Origin: a bacterium
Lineage (GTDB): Bacteria > Thermosulfidibacterota > Thermosulfidibacteria > Thermosulfidibacterales > Thermosulfidibacteraceae
DNA: 14,075 nt
NCBI GenBank assembly: GCA_027022065.1
Contig: JALVZS010000027.1
Span: 1-14,075, forward strand
Reading direction: 5' to 3'
The notes under the pieces are model-generated. The model ran no database searches. It saw nothing but the letters and a program-made list of their open reading frames with translations, and was not told where the DNA came from. The translations under genes were made by a program, and so were the position numbers. Positions 7,592 to 14,075 of the stretch are shown one piece after another; the first letter of the stretch is position 1; every line of letters starts with the position of its first letter.

Positions 7592-8625
7592 TGACCATAA
7601 GGGGGCAATGGGAGAGGTGGGAGAAGGAACATTTACATCCCCTTGCGGCGAAAAGTGCAGAATCCAGAGGAAGGCAAAGGCCTGAGGATGAGTGCGATAT
7701 AAGAATCGCCTACCAGAGGGACAGGGACAAAATAATCCACTCTAAGTCTTTTAGGAGGCTAAAGCACAAAACGCAGGTCTTTCTAGCTCCTGTTGGAGAT
7801 CATTACAGGACAAGGCTTACCCATACCCTTGAGGTTGCCCAGATTGCCCGAACCATATCAAGGGCCTTAAGGCTTAATGAGGATCTAACAGAGGCCATTG
7901 CCATGGGGCACGATTTGGGTCACACTCCCTTTGGCCATGCGGGGGAGGAGGTGCTGAATAGGCTCTGCCCTGAGGGGTTTCATCACGCAAGACAGAGCCT
8001 CAGGGTGGTGGATGTGCTGGAAAGGGAAGGGATGGGGCTTAATCTCACCTATGAGGTGAGGGATGGAATACTTAAGCACTCTAAAGGCTTAGGGGAGATA
8101 CTTGCGGAGGGCGAAGAGAGGCCTGTGACCCTTGAGGGGGAGGTGGTGAGGATAGCGGATGTGATTGCCTATGTTAATCACGATATAGACGATGCTCTAA
8201 GGGCTGGTCTTATAAAGGAGAGTGATCTTCCCAAGGAGTGTGTAAGGTTTTTTGGGGAAACCCATGGAAAGCGCATAGATACCATGGTTAGAGATGTCAT
8301 CAGTGAAACAAGAAGGATTGACTATGAAAGGGTTACGATGTCAGAAGAGGGATTAGAGTTTCTCTACGAGCTGAGAGATTTTCTATACAAGAGGGTTTAC
8401 AGTTCCTCTGTGGTTAGGAAGGAGTTTGAGAAGGCCTTAAAGATACTGGAAGAGCTGTATCACTACTTCTACGAGCATCCTGAGAAGATAAGTTCTGGGT
8501 GGGGAAGACCGAATGATCCTGTGGAGGTTAGAGTGGCCGATTACCTTTCTGGCATGACCGACAGATTTGCCATAGAGCTTTACAAATCTCTGTTTTTACC
8601 AAAACCTTGGAGGGATGCGGGATGA
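7591..8625 (+). CDS. dgt: dGTPase-like HD-domain deoxynucleotide triphosphohydrolase
   Basis: A 344-residue HD-superfamily enzyme predicted to hydrolyse dNTPs to deoxynucleoside and triphosphate, adjusting dNTP pools. Visible: [20 protein letters not shown] (about 44-63), [15 protein letters not shown] with metal ligand H78, [14 protein letters not shown] with H107/D108, and [17 protein letters not shown] with D190, completing the H...HD...D metal site. This is the shorter 'dGTPase-like' type 2 form, not the long E. coli Dgt, so base specificity may be broader. I chose ATG 7591, one base overlap with the preceding stop; GTG 7588 would add one residue. The stop overlaps hemL by four bases. The gene symbol reflects family membership rather than demonstrated dGTP preference. 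Confidence 0.9.
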   Translation: MTIRGQWERWEKEHLHPLAAKSAESRGRQRPEDECDIRIAYQRDRDKIIHSKSFRRLKHKTQVFLAPVGDHYRTRLTHTLEVAQIARTISRALRLNEDLTEAIAMGHDLGHTPFGHAGEEVLNRLCPEGFHHARQSLRVVDVLEREGMGLNLTYEVRDGILKHSKGLGEILAEGEERPVTLEGEVVRIADVIAYVNHDIDDALRAGLIKESDLPKECVRFFGETHGKRIDTMVRDVISETRRIDYERVTMSEEGLEFLYELRDFLYKRVYSSSVVRKEFEKALKILEELYHYFYEHPEKISSGWGRPNDPVEVRVADYLSGMTDRFAIELYKSLFLPKPWRDAG

Positions 8626-9899
8626 TGAAAAGCAAAGAGCTTTTTGCAAAGGCAAAAAGGCTTCTCCCTGGTGGTGTTAATAGCCCTGTGAGGGCCTTTG
8701 GCTCCGTTGGGGGCGAGCCTTTCTTCGTTAGGGAGGGCAGGGGTTCCAAGATATACGATGTGGATGGAAACGAGTACATAGACTATGTGTGTTCTTGGGG
8801 GCCCCTTATTCTGGGGCATGCACACCCTGAGGTTGTGGATTTTGTTAGGGATGTGGTGGCAAAGGGCACATCTTTCGGAATACCAATAGAGCTTGAGGTG
8901 TCCATGGCAGAGGCTGTGGTGGAAGCTGTTCCCTCCATTGAGAAGGTGCGTTTCGTGAACTCAGGAACGGAAGCCACCATGAGCGCCATAAGACTTGCCA
9001 GGGGATATACCAAGAGGAATAAGGTGGTTAAGTTTGAGGGGTGCTACCACGGACATGTGGATTATCTCTTGGTTAAAGCGGGCTCTGGTGTGCTCACCTT
9101 TGGCATCCCTGGAACCCCTGGTGTGCCAGAGGACTTTGCAAAGCACACACTCATTGCCAGGTTTAACGATCTGGAAAGCGTTGAATCTCTGTTTGAAAAG
9201 TACGGGGAAGATATAGCCTGTGTGATTGTTGAGCCTGTTATGGGAAACGCTGGGGTTATACTGCCGGAAAAAGGATTTCTGGAGGGGCTGAGAAGGATCA
9301 CAGAAAAATATGGAGCCCTTCTGATATTTGATGAGGTCATAACGGGGTTTAGAGTTTCCCTTGGAGGGGCGCAGGAGCGCTTTGGTATAAAGCCTGATTT
9401 GACCTGCCTTGGAAAGATAATAGGTGGAGGCTTTCCCGTTGGTGCATACGGCGGAAGGACGGACATAATGGCACATGTGGCTCCAGAGGGACCTGTGTAT
9501 CAGGCGGGAACCCTATCGGGCAACCCTGTAGCCATGGCAGCTGGCCTGAAGACCTTGGAGATACTGAAGAGGGAGAATGTGTATCCCGTGCTTGAGAAGA
9601 GGATGGAGAGATTTGGTAGGGAGGCAAAGGCCATATTTGATGAAGCGGGGATTCCCGTTACCGTAAACAGTATAGCGTCAATGGGTTGTATCTTCTTCAC
9701 AGAGGGTCCTGTTAAGAGCTTTGATGATGCTGCAAAGAGCGATACAAAGATGTACGCCAGATTCTTCTGGGCTATGCTGAAGAGGGGCATTTATTTTGCT
9801 CCCAGCCAGTTTGAGGCGGCCTTTATCTCATGGGCCCATACGGATGATGACATAGATAGGACGCTGGAGGCCATGAGAGAGGCTGTAAAGGAGATTTGA
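8622..9899 (+). CDS. hemL: Glutamate-1-semialdehyde 2,1-aminomutase
   Basis: A 425-residue PLP enzyme converting glutamate-1-semialdehyde to 5-aminolevulinate in the C5 route to haem and other tetrapyrroles. Typical motifs: [18 protein letters not shown] (about 14-31), [45 protein letters not shown] (D237), the PLP lysine in [17 protein letters not shown] (K265) and [10 protein letters not shown]. Length is normal. The ATG at 8622 has GGAGGG seven bases upstream inside the dGTPase gene; a second ATG follows at 8625, and a TTG at 8607 is open but unlikely. It is near the end of the long operon, twelve bases before the slipin gene. Other haem genes are not in the window, so the placement looks like operon packing. 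Confidence 0.96.
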   Translation: MMKSKELFAKAKRLLPGGVNSPVRAFGSVGGEPFFVREGRGSKIYDVDGNEYIDYVCSWGPLILGHAHPEVVDFVRDVVAKGTSFGIPIELEVSMAEAVVEAVPSIEKVRFVNSGTEATMSAIRLARGYTKRNKVVKFEGCYHGHVDYLLVKAGSGVLTFGIPGTPGVPEDFAKHTLIARFNDLESVESLFEKYGEDIACVIVEPVMGNAGVILPEKGFLEGLRRITEKYGALLIFDEVITGFRVSLGGAQERFGIKPDLTCLGKIIGGGFPVGAYGGRTDIMAHVAPEGPVYQAGTLSGNPVAMAAGLKTLEILKRENVYPVLEKRMERFGREAKAIFDEAGIPVTVNSIASMGCIFFTEGPVKSFDDAAKSDTKMYARFFWAMLKRGIYFAPSQFEAAFISWAHTDDDIDRTLEAMREAVKEI

Positions 9900-9911
9900 A
9901 AGGGGGATACT

Positions 9912-10688
9912 ATGAGTGCAGCAACATACCTCACAAGCCAGATAGGCTTTGTATTAATTTTCTTTGCCGTTTTGTTTTTGGCTTCTGCTGTCAGGATACT
10001 GAGGGAGTATGAAAGGGGCGTTGTCTTCAGATTGGGAAGGTATAGTGCGACAAAGGGACCAGGGCTCGTTATCATAATTCCTATAATAGACAAGCTGGTT
10101 AAGGTGAGTTTGAGGACTGTCGTTATGGATGTGCCTCCTCAGGATGTTATAACCAAGGACAATGTTTCTATAAAGGTCAATGCGGTTGTTTACTTCAGGG
10201 TGGTTTCTCCTGAGAAGGCGGTTATTGAGGTGGAGGATTATCTATATGCCACAAGCCAGCTTGCCCAAACCACGCTAAGAAGCGTTTTGGGAGAGGTGGA
10301 GCTTGATGAGATACTCTCTCACAGGGAGAAGATAAACTCAAGGCTTCAGACGATACTGGATGAACACACCGATCCCTGGGGCATAAAGGTTACCACGGTG
10401 GAGATAAAGCATGTGGATCTTCCTGCTGACATGCAGAGGGCCATGGCCAAGCAAGCAGAGGCGGAAAGGGAGAGAAGGGCCAAGATCATAGCTGCGGAGG
10501 GAGAATACCAGGCAGCCCAGAAGCTCAGAGAGGCTGCCGATATAATCTCGCAGAGTCCTGTTGCCATACAGCTCAGGTATCTTCAAACCCTTGTGGAGAT
10601 AAGCGCTGAAAACACCTCAACTGTAATATTTCCCATACCTATAGAGATCTTCAAAGCCATCCAGGGTAGGCAGGACATTAAAACCTAG
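9912..10688 (+). CDS. Slipin (stomatin/prohibitin-type SPFH membrane protein)
   Basis: A 258-residue membrane-anchored SPFH protein. Residues about 8-30 form one hydrophobic segment, followed by [24 protein letters not shown], the standard entry to the SPFH domain; [25 protein letters not shown] and the [21 protein letters not shown] coiled coil complete the stomatin/slipin signature. These proteins assemble large oligomers at the membrane and are thought to organise lipid or protein complexes. Slipin genes are often paired with an nfeD gene; none is next to it here. The ATG has AAAGGGGG upstream and lies 12 bases after hemL. The 3' end contains the -35 region of the ATP synthase F0 promoter, so this is the last gene of the long operon. 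Confidence 0.93.
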   Translation: MSAATYLTSQIGFVLIFFAVLFLASAVRILREYERGVVFRLGRYSATKGPGLVIIIPIIDKLVKVSLRTVVMDVPPQDVITKDNVSIKVNAVVYFRVVSPEKAVIEVEDYLYATSQLAQTTLRSVLGEVELDEILSHREKINSRLQTILDEHTDPWGIKVTTVEIKHVDLPADMQRAMAKQAEAERERRAKIIAAEGEYQAAQKLREAADIISQSPVAIQLRYLQTLVEISAENTSTVIFPIPIEIFKAIQGRQDIKT

Positions 10689-10699
10689 TTTGTTATAAT
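10672..10699 (+). promoter_or_regulatory. Extended -10 promoter of the ATP synthase F0 operon
   Basis: A perfect TATAAT (10694-10699) is preceded by TGT, forming the extended -10 element TGnTATAAT. AGGACA (10672-10677), four of six consensus bases, lies 16 bases upstream as the -35. Transcription would start near 10706, giving a leader of about 48 bases to atpZ. The -35 lies inside the end of the slipin gene. I see no terminator between slipin and atpZ, so read-through from upstream is possible. Confidence 0.65.
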
Positions 10700-10707
10700 T
10701 GTATCAA
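10690..10707. promoter_or_regulatory. Possible Rex operator over the F0 promoter
   Basis: TTGTTAT-AATT-GTATCAA is an imperfect 18-bp dyad matching 11 of 14 fixed positions of the AT-rich Rex-box form TTGTTAAnnnnTTAACAA. It covers the whole -10 box, where a repressor would block initiation. Rex is encoded downstream, and Rex control of ATP synthase genes is known in some anaerobes. The right half is degenerate, so this is a suggestion only. Confidence 0.35.
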
Positions 10708-10753
10708 GCCTCAGTTGACTGGTAGCTTCTTGCCTGTTAAGTAAAGGGCGGGG

Positions 10754-11022
10754 ATGGAAATGAGATTGGATAAAGAAACAAGCAGGATTTTAAAAGATTT
10801 AGTGAGACTGAGCGCTGTGGGAATGGAGCTTGCCGTATCCATTGTTATAGGTTTAGGCATAGGCCTGTTCATTGATAAGAAGCTTCATTCCTCGCCCTGG
10901 GGGATGCTGGCTTTTTTATCCTCGGAATTGTAGCAGGGTTTAGGGTGGTATTTAAAGAGGTGAAAAGAGGAATAAAGAGAGAGGATGGTGGCGGAAGAGC
11001 TGATAAAACGGATGATCAATAA
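10754..11022 (+). CDS. atpZ: AtpZ (AtpZ/AtpI family), reading frame interrupted by a -1 shift
   Basis: A small two-helix membrane protein of the kind encoded at the head of F-type ATP synthase operons. From ATG 10754 (or 10760; GGGG just upstream) the frame encodes a soluble start, then [20 protein letters not shown] (about 23-41) and the family's SPWGM, but stops at TAG 10931-10933 after 59 codons, in the middle of the second helix. In the -1 frame from 10918 the missing half is intact: [18 protein letters not shown] and a charged tail to TAA 11020-11022, giving 89 residues in total. The join is at TTTTTTA (10912-10918), read in the zero frame as T-TTT-TTA, a classic -1 slippery heptamer. 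It may be programmed frameshifting, transcript slippage, a real inactivating deletion or a base-call error in the T-run. The restored frame overlaps atpI by 38 bases. Confidence 0.75.
10912..10918 (+). other. U-UUU-UUA slippery heptamer in atpZ
   Basis: The seven bases TTTTTTA sit in the zero frame as X-XXY-YYZ, the pattern on which tandem tRNAs can slip back one base; the same heptamer is used by HIV-1. GGGGGA (10899-10904) lies 7 bases upstream and might act as a weak Shine-Dalgarno-like stimulator. I found no strong stem-loop just downstream. Slipping here restores the full AtpZ frame. Confidence 0.5.
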
Positions 11023-11338
11023 AGGCGCTTTTCTGGTTTTTGCCTTCGCCTTTGTGGGGGCTTCCTTTGGGAGGTCTGATGTTTTTTTGGGGCTTACAGT
11101 GGGAAGCCTCATGGCTTATCTGGACTTTTTAGTTATATGCTTTCTCAGCAAAGACATACTTGAGCTTCGCTCAAGAGGGGTATTCTTTGGAATTCAGATG
11201 TTTAAGTATCTGGTGATGGCGATTGTGCTTGGGGTCCTTTTCTTTTACAAGGTTATAAATCCACTTGCCACCGTTATAGGGTTGAGCTTGATTACCATAA
11301 TCCCGTTTGTGGAGTTTTCAAACCTGAAGAACATATAG
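10985..11338 (+). CDS. atpI: ATP synthase subunit I-like membrane protein (AtpI)
   Basis: A 117-residue protein with four predicted membrane helices: about 14-30 ([15 protein letters not shown]), 34-54 ([20 protein letters not shown]), 68-87 ([20 protein letters not shown]) and 90-110 ([19 protein letters not shown]). The size, topology and position between atpZ and atpB fit the ATP synthase I protein family (Pfam ATP-synt_I), thought to assist c-ring assembly. Sequence motifs are weak in this family, so context carries much of the call. The ATG at 10985 follows a purine-rich AAAGAGAGAGG; an internal ATG at 11012 would shorten the overlap with the -1 frame of atpZ to 11 bases. Eight bases after its stop comes the ribosome binding site region of atpB. 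Confidence 0.8.
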   Translation: MVAEELIKRMINKGAFLVFAFAFVGASFGRSDVFLGLTVGSLMAYLDFLVICFLSKDILELRSRGVFFGIQMFKYLVMAIVLGVLFFYKVINPLATVIGLSLITIIPFVEFSNLKNI

Positions 11339-11348
11339 GGAGGGCGGT

Positions 11349-12011
11349 ATGTACGAGCCTTTTGTGTTAAATCCTCTTCCCCATAAGTTTTTCCATGTGG
11401 TGCTTTCTATATATGTTTCCTTAATTCTAATCATTCTGGCGTATCTTGGGACCAGGAAGCTTTCTTTGGTGCCTTCAGGGCTTCAGAACTTCTGGGAAAT
11501 ATATGTTGAGGGCATGTATAAGTTCATGGACGATATTATCCCTGGGGATGTGAGGCCCCATGTACCGCTTATAGCAACCCTATTTATCTACATCCTCTTC
11601 TGCAACTGGATGGGAAATGTTCCGGGCTTCATCTCTCCCACGAGCAACTGGAACACCACCATAGCTCCGGCCATTGTGGTTTTCTTCTACTACCACTACT
11701 GGGGAATAAAGAAGCACGGACTTATCAAGTATCTTAGGCACCTTGGAGGGCCTGTGTGGTGGATGGCTCCCATGATGTTTGTTCTGGAAACTATAGGTCA
11801 CTTTGCCAGGGTACTTTCACTTTCCGTTCGTCTTTTTGGGAATATTATGGGAGAGGAAACTCTTGCTATTATTATGTTTTCTTTGGTACCTTTGCTAATT
11901 CCTGTTCCTCTTATGTTTTTATCTATATTTTTTGGTTTTATTCAGGCTCTTGTATTTACACTGCTTTCGGTTGTTTATATAGCTTTAGCTGTTGAAGAGG
12001 TGGAGCACTAA
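11349..12011 (+). CDS. atpB: ATP synthase F0 subunit a
   Basis: The 220-residue a subunit forms the proton half-channels next to the c-ring in the cytoplasmic membrane. The essential arginine is R161 in [32 protein letters not shown] (about 84-100), [12 protein letters not shown] and [23 protein letters not shown] (C-terminal, with Q199) are standard family segments. The protein is mostly hydrophobic, with five to six helices, and of normal length. The ATG has GGGAGGGCGG just upstream. It follows atpI by 10 bases and precedes atpE by 23 bases. Genes for b, delta and F1 subunits do not follow, so they must lie elsewhere. Confidence 0.96.
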   Translation: MYEPFVLNPLPHKFFHVVLSIYVSLILIILAYLGTRKLSLVPSGLQNFWEIYVEGMYKFMDDIIPGDVRPHVPLIATLFIYILFCNWMGNVPGFISPTSNWNTTIAPAIVVFFYYHYWGIKKHGLIKYLRHLGGPVWWMAPMMFVLETIGHFARVLSLSVRLFGNIMGEETLAIIMFSLVPLLIPVPLMFLSIFFGFIQALVFTLLSVVYIALAVEEVEH

Positions 12012-12034
12012 TAACTTTAAAGGAGGGTGAAGGA

Positions 12035-12400
12035 ATGCTGAAGAGAGTGGTTAGGACAGGACTTATGACACTGGGAGTCGCTTTATTTGCCGTGCCCGCT
12101 TTTGCTGCTGGTGATGCAGAGTTGAAGATAGCGGCTCTCAACATGCTTAAGTATGCTGCCATTGCAGTGGGATGGGGTCTTGGAATCGCTGCTGGTCTAT
12201 GTGGCCTTGGTCAGGGATTAAGTGTTAAGGGTGCTATGGAAGGAATTGCCAGGAACCCTGAGGCTTCTGGTAAAATCCAGGTGTCCATGATTATTGGTCT
12301 TGCCATGATTGAGGCATTGACCATTTACATGTTAGTTGTTGCTTTGATCGTGCTGTTTGCCGATCCTTTCAAAGCGGTTGCTTTGGTTGCTGGGCACTAA
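12035..12400 (+). CDS. atpE: ATP synthase F0 subunit c with N-terminal signal-like extension
   Basis: The 121-residue c subunit forms the rotor ring. The hairpin consists of a first helix (about 33-68) with [14 protein letters not shown], the polar loop ARNPEASGK (72-80) and a second helix (82-109) carrying the ion-binding glutamate E93 in [10 protein letters not shown]60 is present, but the residues after the glutamate are A-L rather than the S-T of well-known sodium-binding c subunits, which favours protons. Residues 1-24 (KRVVRTG, hydrophobic core, VPAFA) look like a cleavable signal peptide; Aquifex aeolicus is known to have such an extension. The mature protein would be about 97 residues. 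The start has AAAGGAGGGTG upstream. A strong terminator follows. Confidence 0.95.
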   Translation: MLKRVVRTGLMTLGVALFAVPAFAAGDAELKIAALNMLKYAAIAVGWGLGIAAGLCGLGQGLSVKGAMEGIARNPEASGKIQVSMIIGLAMIEALTIYMLVVALIVLFADPFKAVALVAGH

Positions 12401-12418
12401 GTCTTTTTGCTAAAATAG

Positions 12419-12450
12419 CGGGAAGGGAAGTGTTCCCTTCCCGTTTTTTT
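12419..12450 (+). terminator. Rho-independent terminator after atpE
   Basis: CGGGAAGGGAA (12419-12429) and TTCCCTTCCCG (12433-12443) form a perfect 11-bp stem with loop GTG, followed by seven T (12444-12450). It ends the F0 operon and separates it from rex. Confidence 0.95.
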
Positions 12451-12457
12451 CTCCCTT

Positions 12458-12481
12458 TTATTGTGAATGTACACACAATAA
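12458..12481. promoter_or_regulatory. Rex-box-like operator upstream of rex
   Basis: TTATTGTG (12458-12465) and CACAATAA (12474-12481) are perfect 8-base inverted arms. The core TTGTGAA-TGTA-CACACAA (12461-12478) matches 12 of 14 fixed positions of the Rex consensus TTGTGAAnnnnTTCACAA. It lies 21 bases before the rex ATG and just after the atpE terminator, so autoregulation by Rex is the natural reading. No clean -35/-10 pair could be fixed around it. Confidence 0.75.
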
Positions 12482-12501
12482 GTAAAGAGGGGTGTTGAGA
12501 G

Positions 12502-13143
12502 ATGAGAAAGTTTAAGGTGCCGGAGGTTACCATTTTCAGACTCTCCCTTTATCTTAGGTGTCTTTCTGAGCTTGAAGAAGAGGGGGTTGAGGTTATATCT
12601 TCTGCGGAGCTTGGACAGCGGTGTGGGATAAACCCTGCTCAGATAAGGAAAGATCTTGCCTATTTTGGAGAGTTTGGCACAAGGGGTGTGGGTTACTATG
12701 TAAAGGATCTTAAGGAGGACATAAAGCGCATAATGGGCCTTGACAAGGAGTGGGAAGTGGCCCTTGTAGGTGTGGGGAACCTTGGAAGGGCCCTTCTTTC
12801 CTATCAAGGGTTCAAAAGGCACGGGTTCAAGATAAGCGTTGCCTTTGACAAGGTGGTGGACGAGGAAAGGCTCTCTGCTATGCCGGAGGGGTGCACCCTC
12901 TATCATGCGGATAAAATGGTGGAGGTTATAAGGGAGAGGAAGATAAAGCTTGCCATAATAGCGGTGCACTTTTCCGAAGCCCAGAAGGTTGCCGATGTGC
13001 TTGTGGAGGCGGGGATAAAGGGAATCCTCAACTTTGCTCCGGTCAGGCTCAACGTTCCCAAGGATGTGGTGGTTAGGCACATAGACCTGGGAGTGGAGCT
13101 AGAGATGCTTACCTTCTTCCTCTCTGCCCGTATTGGTAAGTGA
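12502..13143 (+). CDS. rex: Redox-sensing transcriptional repressor Rex
   Basis: A 213-residue homodimeric repressor that binds DNA when NADH/NAD+ is low and releases it when NADH rises. Residues about 5-75 form the winged helix: [32 protein letters not shown] (recognition region) and [14 protein letters not shown]. The Rossmann domain follows, with [16 protein letters not shown] (GxGxxG at 90-95), FDKVVDEE and [31 protein letters not shown]. The C-terminal helix [12 protein letters not shown] is the domain-swapped helix of Rex dimers. Length is normal. The ATG is preceded by AGAGGGG nine bases upstream. A Rex-box-like palindrome sits directly upstream, and a weaker one lies over the F0 promoter. 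I recall that rex sits next to atpE/atpB in Desulfovibrio as well. Confidence 0.95.
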   Translation: MRKFKVPEVTIFRLSLYLRCLSELEEEGVEVISSAELGQRCGINPAQIRKDLAYFGEFGTRGVGYYVKDLKEDIKRIMGLDKEWEVALVGVGNLGRALLSYQGFKRHGFKISVAFDKVVDEERLSAMPEGCTLYHADKMVEVIRERKIKLAIIAVHFSEAQKVADVLVEAGIKGILNFAPVRLNVPKDVVVRHIDLGVELEMLTFFLSARIGK

Positions 13144-13145
13144 TT

Positions 13146-13174
13146 TTGCAAATCTTTCCCTTTTCTGCTAAGTC
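13146..13174 (+). promoter_or_regulatory. Candidate promoter giving a leaderless PII-like transcript
   Basis: TTGCAA (13146-13151) and an extended -10-like TGCTAAGTC (13166-13174) are separated by a 17-base spacer. Transcription would start at about 13181-13183, at the ATG itself. No Shine-Dalgarno precedes that ATG. The arrangement resembles the gap before 2154: both contain TTTGCA, then AATCTTT, and TTCC close to the ATG. Confidence 0.38.
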
Positions 13175-13182
13175 ATGATTCC

Positions 13183-13491
13183 ATGAAAAAGGTGGTGATT
13201 GTAACCAGTCCCTTTAAGCTTGATGATTTGAAGGATGTATTAGGAGAAGTGGGAGTAAGAGGTATAACTATCACGGAGGTAAAGGTGCCCTCCGAAGAGG
13301 CTAGAGTCATAGGGCTTGACTTTGCCTCAAAGATAGCGCTTGAAACGGTGATCATGGACGATATGGAGGAGGATGTGGTAGAGGCTGTCCTCTCCATATC
13401 TCAGGATGCTGACGGGATGATCTACATTATTCCCGTTGAGGATGCGGTGCGTATAAGAACGGGAGACACTGGCAAGGAGGCCCTGGTTTGA
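13183..13491 (+). CDS. PII-like signalling protein with shortened T-loop and altered B-loop
   Basis: A 102-residue relative of GlnB/Gln[21 protein letters not shown] at the N-terminus, GITITEVK (strand before the T-loop) and [14 protein letters not shown] (C-terminal signature, R90 and R92) match PII closely. The middle does not: the T-loop (about 35-50) is roughly eight residues shorter and lacks the GRQKGH and YRG segments, including the uridylylated tyrosine 51; the B-loop TGKIGDGK is replaced by SQDADGM, so ATP/2-oxoglutarate binding is probably changed or lost. The trimeric fold may persist. There is no amtB, glnA or nif gene beside it; it is coupled to rpiB by a four-base overlap and leads to glyA, suggesting control of carbon or one-carbon metabolism, which is speculation. 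The ATG has no ribosome binding site. Confidence 0.82.
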   Translation: MKKVVIVTSPFKLDDLKDVLGEVGVRGITITEVKVPSEEARVIGLDFASKIALETVIMDDMEEDVVEAVLSISQDADGMIYIIPVEDAVRIRTGDTGKEALV

Positions 13492-13970
13492 GGATAGCTC
13501 TGGCCTGCGATCATGGGGGTTTCAGGCTTAAAGAATCCGTAAAAGAATTTCTTATGTCCCAAGGGTTGGAGGTTCTGGATTTTGGTACATTCTCCGAGGA
13601 TTCCGTGGACTATCCCGATTTCGCAATAAAGGCCATTAAGGCCCTGTTGAGGGGGGAGGTGGATAGGGCCATACTTATGTGTGGGACAGGCATAGGTATG
13701 AGCATTGTGGCAAACAGGTTTCCGGGGATCAGGGCGGCTTTGTGCCATGATGTTTACACTGCGAGAATGAGCAGGCTGCACAACGATGCCAATGTGCTTG
13801 TTATGGGAGGTAGGGTGCTTTCTCCTGAGGTGGCGCAGGAGATGGTGAAGGTTTGGCTTACCGAGCCCTTTGAGGGGGGAAGGCACGAGAGGAGATTGAG
13901 GAAGATAGAGGACATAGAGAGAATGATAAAGGAGGAGGTTTATGAGGCCTCAAAAGGTGTGGGAGATTGA
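13488..13970 (+). CDS. rpiB: Ribose 5-phosphate isomerase B
   Basis: A 160-residue RpiB/LacAB-family isomerase interconverting ribose 5-phosphate and ribulose 5-phosphate in the pentose phosphate pathway. Visible: [14 protein letters not shown] (D8, H9), [16 protein letters not shown], the catalytic cysteine in [15 protein letters not shown] (C65), and [24 protein letters not shown] (H98). The start is TTG 13488, with AAGGAGG seven bases upstream (13474-13480) and overlapping the preceding TGA; it gives the exact family N-terminus, and no ATG or GTG does. The last 29 bases overlap glyA in another frame. The rpiB-glyA order is common in bacteria. Confidence 0.95.
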   Translation: MRIALACDHGGFRLKESVKEFLMSQGLEVLDFGTFSEDSVDYPDFAIKAIKALLRGEVDRAILMCGTGIGMSIVANRFPGIRAALCHDVYTARMSRLHNDANVLVMGGRVLSPEVAQEMVKVWLTEPFEGGRHERRLRKIEDIERMIKEEVYEASKGVGD

Positions 13971-14075
13971 TCCTGATATAGCTAAGGCTATACTGGGGGA
14001 GCTGGAGAGACAAGAGTACACCCTTGAGATGATAGCCAGTGAGAACTTTGCGAGCCCTGCTGTTATGCAGGTGCA
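13942..14075 (+). CDS. glyA: Serine hydroxymethyltransferase, 5' part (runs off right edge)
   Basis: Only the first 44 codons are inside the window. The product interconverts serine and glycine with tetrahydrofolate, supplying one-carbon units. Residues 9-44 show the typical start of the enzyme: [16 protein letters not shown], then [20 protein letters not shown], where the IASENF motif is characteristic. The ATG is preceded by AAAGGAGGAGG (13928-13938), a strong ribosome binding site placed inside rpiB, and the gene overlaps rpiB by 29 bases in a different frame. The PLP lysine and the rest of the enzyme lie beyond the window. Confidence 0.93.
   Translation, partial: MRPQKVWEIDPDIAKAILGELERQEYTLEMIASENFASPAVMQV

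Noticed and set aside
8961-9476. Long minus-strand frame (171 codons) and similar antisense frames inside hemL, selD, rex and others
   Set aside because: They lie opposite well-recognised genes, show no family motifs or ribosome binding sites, and are expected by chance opposite strongly biased coding sequence.
10713-10722. Small palindrome CAGTTGACTG in the atpZ leader
   Set aside because: Only four pairs around a two-base loop; too small for a terminator, riboswitch or convincing operator.
12397-13080. Minus-strand frame of 227 codons opposite rex
   Set aside because: It is antisense to a clear rex gene and runs through the terminator and Rex box; the translation is His/Leu/Pro-rich with no recognisable fold.
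1-14075. CRISPR array, mobile element, defence cluster, tRNA or rRNA gene
   Set aside because: I saw no regularly spaced repeats, transposase or integrase motifs, target duplications, tRNA-like cloverleaf or rRNA sequence; nearly all of the window is explained by housekeeping-type genes.

Overview
The window reads as chromosomal DNA of a bacterium, probably a thermophilic anaerobe. Evidence is indirect: arginine codons are overwhelmingly AGG/AGA, ATA is common for isoleucine, GC is moderate by eye, genes are tightly packed, an archaeal-type NMN adenylyltransferase is present, and selenocysteine is used. The order atpB-atpE-rex recalls sulfate reducers such as Desulfovibrio; the c-subunit signal peptide recalls Aquifex. 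I would place it near Desulfobacterota, Thermodesulfobacteria or Aquificota-like lineages, but the sequence alone does not settle this.

Layout. (1) 1-763, minus strand: 5' part of a TPR-like gene running off the left edge, divergent from (2) an exported M23 metallopeptidase at 870-2072, which has a clear sigma-70-type promoter. (3) 2154-10688: eleven plus-strand genes, nearly all overlapping or abutting, most simply one transcription unit. It starts with selenium genes (DUF3343 carrier candidate, cysteine desulfurase, YedF, SelD), continues with NAD genes (NadM, CinA), an RNA 2',3'-cyclic phosphodiesterase (ThpR), a 60-residue unknown protein, a dGTPase-like HD hydrolase, HemL and a slipin. 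SelD is itself a selenoprotein: codon 15 is an in-frame UGA followed by a compact SECIS hairpin, so the gene really starts at 4102. (4) 10672-12450: membrane part of the F-type ATP synthase (atpZ, atpI, atpB, atpE) with its own extended -10 promoter and a strong terminator; the F1 genes are not here. The atpZ frame breaks at a U-UUU-UUA heptamer. (5) 12458-13143: the redox repressor Rex preceded by a Rex-box-like palindrome. (6) 13146-14075: a PII-like protein with a shortened T-loop, rpiB, and the start of glyA.

How parts relate. The first four genes of the long unit form a plausible route from cysteine- or selenocysteine-derived selenium to selenophosphate, with SelD synthesis depending on selenocysteine insertion. 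NadM and CinA handle NMN/NAD, and Rex senses NADH/NAD+; a second, weaker Rex-box-like sequence covers the -10 of the F0 operon, suggesting redox control of ATP synthase. No defence system, CRISPR array, mobile element, tRNA or rRNA was recognised. The items most worth checking are the atpZ frameshift site, the selenoprotein SelD, the reduced PII protein and the apparently leaderless gene starts.
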